5,661 nucleotides of DNA from an uncultured Eubacteriales bacterium (GCA_949742895.1 CATJRT010000230.1:1-5661), one strand, 5' to 3'. Counted from the first letter of the stretch, positions 1 to 5,661 are shown. Notes: a model not told the origin generated them from the sequence alone. Translations and numbers: made by a program.

Positions 1-3000
1 ACAGCATCGCCGGGCTGGAGAGCGGGACTTACACCGTGAAGGTGAGCGCTGAGGGCTACATCGAGCAGAGCGCCCAGGTCACGGTTTCCAGCAATACCAT
101 CAAGAGCTGGACGCTGGCGAAGCCCGACCCGGGAGCCACCTACACCGTCAAGGGCAGTGTCAACTATATGCCGGGCAACAACTCGCTGGCCTTCTGGACC
201 ATACTGGTGAAGAAGAATGGCGAGACAGTCCAGACCGTCGAGGGTGGCAAGAAGACCTGTGCCTTTACCATTGAGGGCCTGACGCCTGGGAAGTACACCC
301 TTGAGGTCAGCTCCTGGAACTTCCAGACAGCGGAGCAGGAGATTGAGATTGTAGACCAGAATCTGGATGCGGTCCATATCCAGCTCTACCGGGCTGAGAA
401 GCAGGAGTGCGGCGTGGTGCCGGGCACCGTCTTCTATGAGCTGGACGGCACCGAGCTGCACATCACCGGCGAAGGCGCGATAATCGACTGGGCCAAGGTC
501 ACTTCCAGTTATGCCTTTGACGACCTGGCCACCATTGTCCCCTGGGGCAAGACGAAGTTGACCAAGGTGACTATCGACGAGGGCGTGACCAGCATCGGCA
601 ATAAGTCCTTCTCCGGACAGCACGCTCTGAAGGAGGTCAACCTGCCCAGCAGCGTGACCAGAATTGGCAATGATGCGTTCAATGACTGCTACTATCTGGA
701 GTACCTCTCCATCCCCGCCGGTGTGACGGAGATTGGCGACAGCGCCTTCGAGGGCTGCACCAAGCTGAACAATGTGACGCTGCCTGCGGGGCTGACGGAG
801 ATCGCTAGAGAGGCGTTCTACAAGTGCCGGGCGTTCACCGCGATTGTCATCCCCGATGGCGTGACCAAGATCGGCAAATCCGCGTTCTCCAGCTGCAACA
901 ACCTTGCGTCTGTCAGCTGGGGCAGTGTGAAGGAGATTGGCGAGAGCGCGTTCTCCGGGTGCAGTGCTATTACCAGCGCTGTACTGCCGGAGACGGTGAC
1001 GATTCTCAACGACCAGGCCTTCTACGGAACCGGTCTGACCAGTATCGTCATTCCTGACGACGTGGCGCTGCGGAACAAAGTGTTCCAGAATTGCTACAAT
1101 TTGGAGAATGTGGTACTGCTGGGCGAGCCGCACCTGACATGGACCGACAAGTCCGGCTACGGCGAGAGCTCCAACAGCGTGTTCCAGGAGGTCTACAATT
1201 ACGACCACCCGTTGTTCATCTACGCCAGCGGCGACGCCTGGATGGCGAAGCTGGCGAAGATGTCCACGACCGGCGTCAAGACCTACTACATCGCCAACCT
1301 GGACGGCGGCGTGCTGGACGGCACCTTCGAGACCGGCAAGCTGGCCACGCCCACAAGGGAAGGCTACACCTTCCAGGGCTGGAAGGATGCCGAGGGCAAT
1401 GGCCTGACTGCCGACACCCCCAGCGGTACTGTCTTCACCGCGCAGTGGAGCGAGGGGCCCCAGGAGCCCGAGTATATCGCCCAGGGCGAGTGCGGCAAGA
1501 TCGAGGAAACGGTCTTCTATGGCCTGACCGCAGATGGCGTGCTGCATATCTGGGGCGAGGGCGAGATGAAGGATTATGCGCAGTTGCCTGGCGGCGACTA
1601 CAAAAAGGGGCCCGAGTATGACAAAAGGTCTCCTTGGATCGCTTACAACCTGTCATATACCTCAGTGGAGATCGGGGAAGGTGTGACCAGCATTGGAACT
1701 TATGCGTTCCAGATAGCCGATCCCAAGTATGGTTCCACGAATCCCAATCTCCAGAGCATCACGTTCCCGCAAAGCTCGCTGACCAAGATCGGCAACGATG
1801 CCTTTAGAGACAGCAATTTGACTGGAGAGATTGTGATTCCCAACAGCGTGACCAGTATTGGAACAAGCGTGTTTATCGGTACCAAGATCACCAGTGCGGT
1901 TCTGCCTGAGGGCATCACAGTCGTTCCCAAGTCTCTGTTCAGCGGCTGTGGGCAGTTGACTGATGTTACTATCCCCGAGGGTGTGATTATCATTGGGGAG
2001 CGCGCGTTTAACGGATGCGGCGCTCTGACCAGCGTCACGATCCCCAACACGGTGACTACCATCAACAGCAGCGCGTTTGCAGAGTGCGGTCTGACCAGTG
2101 TGACCTTACCCAATTCCGTCAAGACGCTGAACAACACCGCGTTCTGGAATTGCCCGAACCTGGAGAGCGTGGACCTTGGCAGCGTTCAGACGATCAATAA
2201 CCAGGCGTTCCAGAATTGTCCCAAGCTGACCACCATTGAACTGCCTGCGACTCTGAAATCGCTGGGTTCGGCATTTAGAGGCACAGGTATCTCCAGCATC
2301 ACGGTCCCGGACGGTGTGGAACTCAAGTCCCAGGCGTTTGATCAGATGGCCGCCCTGCGCAACATCATTCTGCTGGGTACGCCGAAGCTGGCGGGTTCTA
2401 ACGGCGGTTCCTTCGGCTGGATGAGTTCAATGGGCGAGAACATCATCTTCTATGTTGGCAGTGAAACTCTGGCTGAGGCCGTGGGTGCGGAAGCTGAGAT
2501 AGGCCTGAAATTTGGATATAAGCCAGATGTCTCAGATATCTTCTACTACATCGCCAACCTGGACGGCGGTACCTTGACCAAGGAAGTTGCTCCCGGCAAG
2601 CTGGCTCCGGCGGCGAAAGAGGGCTACGTCTTCCAGGGCTGGTACAACGGCGACAATGCCCTGACGGCAGATGAGGACGGTTACTATGCGATTCCTGCGG
2701 GAACAGCGCGCGGCACCGTCTACACCGCCAAGTGGGAGGAGCCCAAGGTCTACCACACCGTGACCTTCGATGCCGGCAGCGGCACGCTCGACGGCGCAGC
2801 CACCGTTATGGTTGAGGAGGGCCAGACGGTCGAGACCCTGCCCACCGCGACCCGCAGCGGCTACGCCTTCAAGGGCTGGTTCAACGGCAGTGACGAGTTC
2901 ACCACCGAGACTCCTGTGACAGGTGATATCACTGTCACTGCCAAGTGGGTGCAGCTATTCAATGTTACTATTGAAGATGGACACGGCGGCGATATTTTCA

Positions 3001-5063
3001 AGACGGTCCGTCTTCCCAACGTTGAAGCGGGTACGACAGTTTCCGCTGGTGACATTGATGAAATCATCGCTAAGGGTGAGGCGATGGGCTGGAAACTCCT
3101 GGGCTGGTCTGTAAAGAGCAGTAATAACCCGGTTGCCTATCAGCCTCACGAGCCTCTCAAGGTGATAAATAAAAACTCTATCAAATTCTATGCTAAATGG
3201 GAGCTGATCCCCACGACCCCGGTATTCCCTTCCGGTAGAAATATTCATATTGATATCCGGGATGAGAACAATGGTCTGCTGACTGCCACTGGGTTTACCA
3301 GTGAGGATAACGTAGACGGCAGATACTTCACCCTGGGCGAAGTGATCAAAAATGACGGAACCAATACCAAAGCTCCTGTAGCGGACTATCCCTATCAGTG
3401 CACGCTGACATTGCACACAGAAGCTATGATTGCCCGTCATTCCGCGACAACCGGCATCCGTGTTCTGGACGGCGAAGCACATCCGCAGATCACCCTCTAC
3501 TGCCGCGGCAGTGACGGCCGCTGGGCTACCTGGGTTGATGGAGTTGGTCCTTACTCCTACGTGGTAAACTATACCATCAACCTCAAGCTGCCCAGCTACA
3601 CCGTGATCGTAGACGGTACGGAGCACACGGTCAAGCACGGCGACACCCTGGCTGGCGTCCTGCCCACCGAAGATCCTACCCGCGAGGGCTACACCTTCCA
3701 GGGCTGGTATGATGGCGAGACCGAGGTCACCGCTGACACCAAGGTCACCGGCGACATGGACATCGAGCCCAAGTGGGAGATCAACAGCTACACCGTGACC
3801 GTTGACGGCACGGAGCACACGGTCGAGTACGGCAGCACCCTGGGCGGTATCCTGCCCGCCGATCCCGTCCGCGAAGGCTACACCTTCCTGGGCTGGTATG
3901 ACGGCGATACCCGGGTCACCGCTGAGACCGAGGTCACCGGCGACATGACCATCGCCGCCCGCTGGACCCGCAACGCCTATACCGTGACCGTTGACGGCGT
4001 GGGCTACGCGGCCGGCTACGGCGACACCCTGGCCGGTATCCTGCCCGCCGATCCCGTCCGCGAGGGCTATACCTTCCTGGGCTGGTACGAGGGCGATACC
4101 CGCGTCACCGCTGCGACCCAGGTCACCGGCAATATGACCATTGCCTCCCGCTGGGCCCGCAATGTCTACACCGTGACCTTTGACGCCAACGGCGGCGTTT
4201 TGACCGGCGAGGCCGCTGTCTCCGTCGCCCACGGCGAGACCGTGGCGGCCCTGCCCGCCGTCAGCCGCATGGGATACCTCTTCAACGGCTGGTTTGTTGG
4301 CGAGGCCCCCTTCACCGCTGATACGGCGGTCACCAGCGACGTCACCGTTACCGCCCGCTGGATCCTGAACAGCTCCGGCGGCGGCGTGGTCACCCCGATC
4401 ACCCCGGTTACTCCGAATACCCCCGCTGCCCCCAGCAACCCCGGATCCGTGGAGATCGACACCCCTGACGTGCCTCTGGCCGAGGTATCCGTTTCCACCA
4501 TCTTTACCGATGTGGACGCGGACCGCTGGTACACGGAGTCTGTCCAGTACGTCTATGACAAGGAGCTGATGGGCGGCGTCACCGCCGACAGCTTCGCGCC
4601 CGGCATGAACATCACCCGCAGCATGATCGCCACCATCCTCCACCGCATGGAGGGTACGCCCGAGGCCGGCGAGAGCGGCTTCACGGATGTGAAGGCCGGC
4701 GCGTGGTACGAGAAGGCCGTGGCCTGGGCGGCTGAGAACGGCATCGTCAAGGGCTACGGGAATGGCCTGTTCGGACCCGAGGACGACATTACCCGTGAGC
4801 AGCTGGCGGCGATCCTCTACCGCTACGCCGAGAGCAAGGGCTACGACGTGAGCGCCCGCTCCGACCTGTCCGGCTACGTGGACGCGGACGAGATCCACGA
4901 CTACGCGGCGGAGGCCATGTCCTGGGCCAACGCAGTGGGCCTCATCACCGGCACCACCGGCTCTGCCCTGAACCCGAGAGGAAACGCGACCCGCGCTGAG
5001 GTGGCCGCCATCCTCATGCGGTTCCACCAGAGCTACGTGGAGACCGGGGATGCGGACAAGTAA
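1..5063 (+). CDS. Giant SLH-anchored surface protein with BspA-type LRR and InlB B-repeats (5' partial)
   Basis: This frame is open from the left edge (first full codon at base 3) to the TAA at 5061-5063, giving about 1686 visible residues. The first in-frame start-like codon, GTG at 36, lies inside a beta repeat that already reads SIAGLESGTYTV before it, so the true start and any signal peptide are outside the window. Domains in order, numbering from base 3: prealbumin-like repeats (1-129), Cys-Gly region plus LRR array A (135-376), B-repeat (428-482), Cys-Gly region plus LRR array B (about 497-796), B-repeats (848-911, 917-982, a divergent one at 986-1066), an unassigned domain (1067-1197), four B-repeats (1198-1453), a Pro/Thr linker, and three SLH domains (1501-1678). 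No LPXTG motif or C-terminal membrane segment follows, so anchoring should be by SLH. Known relatives with such LRRs act as adhesins; an adhesion or surface-display role here is inference. The ligand is unknown. Confidence 0.95.
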   Translation, partial: SIAGLESGTYTVKVSAEGYIEQSAQVTVSSNTIKSWTLAKPDPGATYTVKGSVNYMPGNNSLAFWTILVKKNGETVQTVEGGKKTCAFTIEGLTPGKYTLEVSSWNFQTAEQEIEIVDQNLDAVHIQLYRAEKQECGVVPGTVFYELDGTELHITGEGAIIDWAKVTSSYAFDDLATIVPWGKTKLTKVTIDEGVTSIGNKSFSGQHALKEVNLPSSVTRIGNDAFNDCYYLEYLSIPAGVTEIGDSAFEGCTKLNNVTLPAGLTEIAREAFYKCRAFTAIVIPDGVTKIGKSAFSSCNNLASVSWGSVKEIGESAFSGCSAITSAVLPETVTILNDQAFYGTGLTSIVIPDDVALRNKVFQNCYNLENVVLLGEPHLTWTDKSGYGESSNSVFQEVYNYDHPLFIYASGDAWMAKLAKMSTTGVKTYYIANLDGGVLDGTFETGKLATPTREGYTFQGWKDAEGNGLTADTPSGTVFTAQWSEGPQEPEYIAQGECGKIEETVFYGLTADGVLHIWGEGEMKDYAQLPGGDYKKGPEYDKRSPWIAYNLSYTSVEIGEGVTSIGTYAFQIADPKYGSTNPNLQSITFPQSSLTKIGNDAFRDSNLTGEIVIPNSVTSIGTSVFIGTKITSAVLPEGITVVPKSLFSGCGQLTDVTIPEGVIIIGERAFNGCGALTSVTIPNTVTTINSSAFAECGLTSVTLPNSVKTLNNTAFWNCPNLESVDLGSVQTINNQAFQNCPKLTTIELPATLKSLGSAFRGTGISSITVPDGVELKSQAFDQMAALRNIILLGTPKLAGSNGGSFGWMSSMGENIIFYVGSETLAEAVGAEAEIGLKFGYKPDVSDIFYYIANLDGGTLTKEVAPGKLAPAAKEGYVFQGWYNGDNALTADEDGYYAIPAGTARGTVYTAKWEEPKVYHTVTFDAGSGTLDGAATVMVEEGQTVETLPTATRSGYAFKGWFNGSDEFTTETPVTGDITVTAKWVQLFNVTIEDGHGGDIFKTVRLPNVEAGTTVSAGDIDEIIAKGEAMGWKLLGWSVKSSNNPVAYQPHEPLKVINKNSIKFYAKWELIPTTPVFPSGRNIHIDIRDENNGLLTATGFTSEDNVDGRYFTLGEVIKNDGTNTKAPVADYPYQCTLTLHTEAMIARHSATTGIRVLDGEAHPQITLYCRGSDGRWATWVDGVGPYSYVVNYTINLKLPSYTVIVDGTEHTVKHGDTLAGVLPTEDPTREGYTFQGWYDGETEVTADTKVTGDMDIEPKWEINSYTVTVDGTEHTVEYGSTLGGILPADPVREGYTFLGWYDGDTRVTAETEVTGDMTIAARWTRNAYTVTVDGVGYAAGYGDTLAGILPADPVREGYTFLGWYEGDTRVTAATQVTGNMTIASRWARNVYTVTFDANGGVLTGEAAVSVAHGETVAALPAVSRMGYLFNGWFVGEAPFTADTAVTSDVTVTARWILNSSGGGVVTPITPVTPNTPAAPSNPGSVEIDTPDVPLAEVSVSTIFTDVDADRWYTESVQYVYDKELMGGVTADSFAPGMNITRSMIATILHRMEGTPEAGESGFTDVKAGAWYEKAVAWAAENGIVKGYGNGLFGPEDDITREQLAAILYRYAESKGYDVSARSDLSGYVDADEIHDYAAEAMSWANAVGLITGTTGSALNPRGNATRAEVAAILMRFHQSYVETGDADK
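3..389 (+). repeat. Two prealbumin-like / carboxypeptidase-regulatory-like beta repeats (first one truncated)
   Basis: Two related segments align by eye. The first, cut by the window edge, reads GLESGTYTVKVSAEGY and ends near base 125. The second starts at TYTVKGSV (about base 138) and contains GLTPGKYTLEVSSWNF, ending near 389. The G-L-x-x-G-x-Y-T-[VL]-x-V core followed by an aromatic residue is typical of the transthyretin-like fold found in carboxypeptidase regulatory and SpaA-type stalk domains of Gram-positive surface proteins. The role is probably structural, as a spacer. The family call rests on pattern only; a profile search could place it in a neighbouring Ig-like family. Confidence 0.6.
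558..1130 (+). repeat. BspA-type leucine-rich repeat array A (LRR_5, eight repeats plus a partial)
   Basis: Eight 22-23-residue repeats start at bases 558, 627, 696, 765, 834, 903, 969 and 1035, followed by a partial one at 1101. The consensus is L-x-x-V-x-I-P-x-G-V-T-x-I-G-x-x-A-F-x-x-C-x-x. Repeats 1-5 are exactly 69 bases and repeats 6-8 are 66. This is the Treponema pallidum LRR/BspA type, a curved solenoid associated with binding host or matrix proteins and other bacteria. The spacing was counted directly; the binding role comes from the family. Confidence 0.92.
1284..1448 (+). repeat. InlB B-repeat / Listeria-Bacteroides repeat 1
   Basis: The segment runs from YYIANLDGG through REGYTFQGWKD to FTAQW, matching the family hallmarks of an N-terminal beta strand with a D-G-G turn, a central GYTFxGW and a closing AxW. 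It is a small beta-grasp-like spacer that ends module A. The start codons of the motif lie in a 27-base stretch that is repeated exactly in B-repeat 2. Confidence 0.88.
1656..2390 (+). repeat. BspA-type leucine-rich repeat array B (LRR_5, about ten repeats)
   Basis: About ten repeats of 21-23 residues follow the pattern LTSVTIPNTVTTINSSAF. The first repeat is interrupted after TYAFQIADP by an insertion of around 9 residues. Later repeats are Asn- and Thr-rich (LNNTAFWNC, TINNQAFQNC), unlike array A. The array ends with the same LLG-x-P cap as array A. Function is inferred from the family: a solenoid presenting a ligand-binding face. Confidence 0.92.
2544..2735 (+). repeat. InlB B-repeat 2
   Basis: This repeat runs from YYIANLDGG through KEGYVFQGWYNGDNALTAD to YTAKW. 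It is longer than its neighbours because of an insertion (EDGYYAIPAGTARG) before the last strand. It sits exactly 1260 bases after B-repeat 1 and closes module B. Confidence 0.88.
2751..2948 (+). repeat. InlB B-repeat 3 (canonical)
   Basis: YHTVTFDAGSGTLDG, SGYAFKGWFNG and TVTAKW give all three hallmarks of the Listeria-Bacteroides repeat at the usual length of about 66 residues. Its closest look-alike in this protein is B-repeat 8 (4164-4361), which has the same VTFDA start and GxFxGWF centre. Confidence 0.88.
2958..3200 (+). repeat. Divergent InlB B-repeat 4
   Basis: The segment begins FNVTIEDGHGGDIFKTV, has a WKLLGWSVKSS centre in place of GYTFxGW, and ends IKFYAKW, so strand order and the closing W are kept. 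At about 81 residues it is longer than the usual 60-66. Its codons are visibly more A/T-rich than those of the other B-repeats. It could be an old, degraded repeat or a related beta domain. Confidence 0.55.
3201..3593 (+). other. Unrecognised domain inside the surface protein
   Basis: About 131 residues lie between B-repeats 4 and 5. The segment starts after a short TTP linker with GRNIHIDIRDENNGLLTATG, contains two cysteines (YQCTLTL and TLYCRGSD) and ends with YSYVVNYTINLKLP. Alternating hydrophobic residues suggest a beta-rich fold. I do not recognise a family. The two cysteines could form a disulfide in an exported protein, which is inference. Codon use is A/T-richer than in the following repeats. 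Confidence 0.5.
3594..4361 (+). repeat. Four tandem InlB B-repeats (5-8), 189-192 base period
   Basis: Repeats start at 3594, 3786, 3975 and 4164, so the period is 192, 189 and 189 bases. Repeats 5-7 share SYTVxVDG or AYTVTVDG, then REGYTF, a variable residue, GWY, then VTGxM and a closing W. Repeats 5 and 6 also share the TEHTV strand. Repeat 8 returns to the canonical VTFDANGG form. Repeats 6 and 7 share an exact 30-base stretch (3845-3874 and 4034-4063), which points to recent tandem duplication or gene conversion. The likely role is a stalk between the LRR domains and the wall anchor. Confidence 0.9.
4362..4502 (+). other. Gly/Pro/Thr-rich linker before the SLH anchor
   Basis: The encoded stretch starts with a SSGGG run and continues VVTPITPVTPNTPAAPSNP, then an acidic segment (EIDTPDVPLAEV). 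Such low-complexity Pro/Thr segments are typical extended wall-spanning linkers in Gram-positive surface proteins. There is no predicted fold. Confidence 0.75.
4503..5036 (+). other. Three C-terminal S-layer homology (SLH) domains
   Basis: SLH1 (4503-4655) reads FTDVDADRWYTESVQYVYD with ITRSM. SLH2 (4680-4838) reads FTDVKAGAWYEKAVAWA, GIVKGYGNGLFGPEDDITRE. SLH3 (4875-5036) reads YVDADEIHDYAAEAMSWA with ATRAEVAAIL. Three SLH domains form the usual three-lobed unit that binds pyruvylated secondary cell-wall polysaccharide through basic residues of the ITRAE-type motif; the Arg is kept in all three. Only SLH3 has the full TRAE, while SLH1 has TRSM and SLH2 TREQ. The protein ends eight residues later, so the anchor is terminal. 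Confidence 0.93.
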
Positions 5064-5112
5064 GCGGTAAGAAGGGTTGTGCGCGTCCGCTGACGCATTG
5101 ACCTAGTGCCGG

Positions 5113-5146
5113 ATGCCCGCCCCGGCGGGTTCGCCGGGGCGGGCAT
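5113..5146 (+). terminator. Perfect 15-bp GC-rich hairpin, no U-tract
   Basis: The arms 5113-5127 (ATGCCCGCCCCGGCG) and 5132-5146 are exact reverse complements around a 4-base loop (GGTT). The hairpin begins 50 bases after the stop codon of the surface protein. No T-run follows (GTGGTACGCG), so it is not a standard intrinsic terminator. It could protect the 3' end of the mRNA, assist termination together with the next hairpin, or be one copy of a dispersed palindrome. Confidence 0.5.
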
Positions 5147-5207
5147 GTGGTACGCGACGGCGAGATATTCCATAGATGGGATACCTCCGATGACAATAAC
5201 GCTTGAA

Positions 5208-5238
5208 CGAAACCCCCGGCAGCCAGCCGGGGGTTTCG
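5208..5238 (+). terminator. 13-bp hairpin terminator, probably bidirectional
   Basis: The arms CGAAACCCCCGGC (5208-5220) and GCCGGGGGTTTCG (5226-5238) pair perfectly around a 5-base loop (AGCCA). The AAA/TTT ends inside the stem give a short U-run on either strand. This is a plausible intrinsic terminator for the surface protein transcript. The U-tract is only three long, so it may be weak. Confidence 0.65.
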
Positions 5239-5363
5239 CCTGTCTCGCGTCAAAGCCGCGATGAGAGGCGCAGAGAGACACTTTTGGGTGATAACGTCCG
5301 TTTTTAAGGAAGGACTGAATAAATCCCCGCCCCCACATTTCCCTCGCTTTCCTAGGGCGGCTG

Positions 5364-5372
5364 TGGTATGAT
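5364..5372 (+). promoter_or_regulatory. Extended -10 promoter for the membrane protein gene
   Basis: TGGTATGAT matches the TGn-TATAAT extended -10 form with one mismatch in the hexamer (TATGAT at 5367-5372). The -35 position 17 bases upstream (about 5344-5349, TCGCTT) matches poorly, as is common for extended -10 promoters. Transcription would start near 5379, giving a leader of about 37 bases before the ATG at 5416. Confidence 0.55.
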
Positions 5373-5404
5373 AAACTACACCGCCAAAACCGCCTGAAAG
5401 GAAA

Positions 5405-5409
5405 GAGGG
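5405..5409 (+). promoter_or_regulatory. Ribosome binding site for the ATG at 5416
   Basis: GAGGG lies 6 bases before the ATG, inside a purine-rich run AAAGGAAAGAGGG (5397-5409). This is good Shine-Dalgarno spacing and supports 5416 as the start. Confidence 0.7.
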
Positions 5410-5415
5410 CCGCAC

Positions 5416-5661
5416 ATGAACAGACCGATTGCCGCCGCTGGCTGGTCCAGGGCGTTGTTCTACGTCCTTCAATTCACCTGGGGCCTGCCGGTCAACCTGG
5501 CCGGGCTGGTCCTCTTCCTCTGCTGTAGGGGCGCCCGTCATGAAATGTTCCACAACAGCGTTGTGACCTATCTGCCCGGGAATTCCGGGGGGCTGTCGCT
5601 GGGGATCTTCCTTTTTATCAGCCGCCAAAACGCAGGTGTCCGCCGCCTCTGCGTCCACGAA
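5416..5661 (+). CDS. Small membrane protein, possibly with an HExxH-like site (3' partial)
   Basis: The frame is open from the ATG at 5416 to the window edge (82 codons), with a ribosome binding site and promoter upstream. The protein begins MNRPIAAAGWSRALFYVLQF. A hydrophobic segment spans residues 13-37 (FTWGLPVNLAGLVLFLCC), followed by a polar loop with NSVVTYLPGNSGGLSLG and a second hydrophobic stretch at about 57-69 (GIFLFI). The last visible residues are VHE. From memory, clostridial membrane proteins with a similar start continue as HEYGHT, with a further hydrophobic region, so this may be the start of that uncharacterised family. That continuation is not in the window. The function is unknown. 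The hairpin and promoter upstream suggest it is transcribed separately from the surface protein. Confidence 0.8.
   Translation, partial: MNRPIAAAGWSRALFYVLQFTWGLPVNLAGLVLFLCCRGARHEMFHNSVVTYLPGNSGGLSLGIFLFISRQNAGVRRLCVHE

Larger units (their letters stand above)
405..1448 (+). repeat. Surface module A: Cys-Gly strand region, LRR array, cap and InlB B-repeat
   Basis: Module A opens with ECGVVPGTVFYELDG and LHITGEGAI, a region that commonly precedes BspA-type LRRs. An LRR array and a capping segment (NVVLLGEP, then LFIYASGDAW) follow. The module closes with a B-repeat starting YYIANLDGG at 1284 and ending in TAQW at 1448. The same order of parts recurs at 1488-2735, so I treat this as one copy of a duplicated unit. 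Confidence 0.75.
1488..2735 (+). repeat. Surface module B: second copy of the Cys-Gly / LRR / cap / B-repeat unit
   Basis: The order of parts matches module A: ECGKIEETVFYGLTADG and LHIWGEGEMKDY, then SPWIAYN, an LRR array, a cap (NIILLGTPKL, then IIFYVGS), and a B-repeat starting YYIANLDGG at 2544. The copy is longer than module A by 59 codons, mainly through extra LRRs and an insertion near 1701-1745. The two LRR arrays differ a good deal in sequence, so the duplication is not recent across the whole unit. Confidence 0.75.
5064..5415. other. Intergenic region with two hairpins and a promoter
   Basis: These 352 bases separate the surface protein from the membrane protein gene. In order they hold a small GCGTC/GACGC stem (5083-5096), a perfect 15-bp GC hairpin, a 13-bp terminator-like hairpin, and an extended -10 element with a ribosome binding site. 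I see no tRNA, riboswitch or convincing small gene here. Bases 5239-5340 show nothing I can assign. Confidence 0.7.

Noticed and set aside
36..38. GTG at 36 as the start of the surface protein
   Set aside because: The frame is open to the window edge and the codons before it complete a recognisable beta-repeat motif. There is no clear ribosome binding site or signal peptide after it.
558..2390. LRR arrays as a possible CRISPR or DNA tandem repeat
   Set aside because: The periodicity is at the protein level (22-23 residues) with diverged DNA and no identical repeats separated by unique spacers.
2955..5027. A 690-codon open frame on the minus strand opposite the B-repeats and SLH domains
   Set aside because: It is in codon register with the real gene, so it stays open only because the sense strand avoids TTA, CTA and TCA codons; it ends exactly at a sense CTA (2955-2957). 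Its protein is a low-complexity Val/Gly/Asp/His mix with no recognisable domain.
1..5063. A target protein of a diversity-generating retroelement
   Set aside because: There is no reverse transcriptase, template repeat or C-type lectin-like C-terminus; the protein ends in SLH domains.
5033..5338. Minus-strand open frame with GGAGG (5184-5188) 10 bases before an ATG at 5171-5173
   Set aside because: It runs through both hairpins and into the 3' end of the surface gene, and encodes a Pro/Arg-rich peptide with no domain. The ribosome-site match is probably chance in GC-rich DNA.
5014..5658. 214-codon minus-strand open frame covering the intergenic region and the membrane protein gene
   Set aside because: It overlaps the promoter, both hairpins and the convincing plus-strand membrane protein. 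Its Arg/Pro/Gly-rich translation looks like an antisense shadow.

Overview
The window suggests a moderately high-GC member of the Clostridia (Oscillospiraceae-like, for example the Flavonifractor/Oscillibacter group) or a metagenomic relative. This rests on protein style: three C-terminal SLH domains, BspA-type leucine-rich repeats and InlB-type B-repeats in one exported protein, plus GC-rich codon choice. It is an inference, as no rRNA or housekeeping marker is present.

Layout. Bases 1-5063 (about 90% of the window) are one plus-strand gene, open at the left edge. It encodes the last ~1686 residues of a giant modular cell-surface protein. In order it carries prealbumin-like/carboxypeptidase-regulatory-like beta repeats, two copies of a unit made of a Cys-Gly strand region, a BspA-type LRR array and an InlB B-repeat, two further B-repeats, a domain I do not recognise, four B-repeats at a ~63-residue period, a Pro/Thr linker and three SLH domains. 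Bases 5064-5415 are non-coding. They hold a perfect 15-bp GC hairpin, a 13-bp terminator-like hairpin, and an extended -10 promoter with a ribosome binding site. Bases 5416-5661 are the first 82 codons of a second plus-strand gene, cut by the right edge, for a small membrane protein whose last visible residues are His-Glu.

How the parts fit. The first gene looks like an SLH-anchored adhesin or surface-display protein: SLH domains would hold it on cell-wall polysaccharide, the B-repeats act as a stalk, and the LRR arrays are exposed for binding. The second gene appears to be a separate transcription unit, because a terminator-like hairpin and its own promoter lie between the two. I see no RNA gene, CRISPR array, insertion sequence, phage gene or defence system. 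The notable points are the repeat architecture, a GC-poor section with an unassigned domain, and the truncated putative metalloprotease-like membrane protein.
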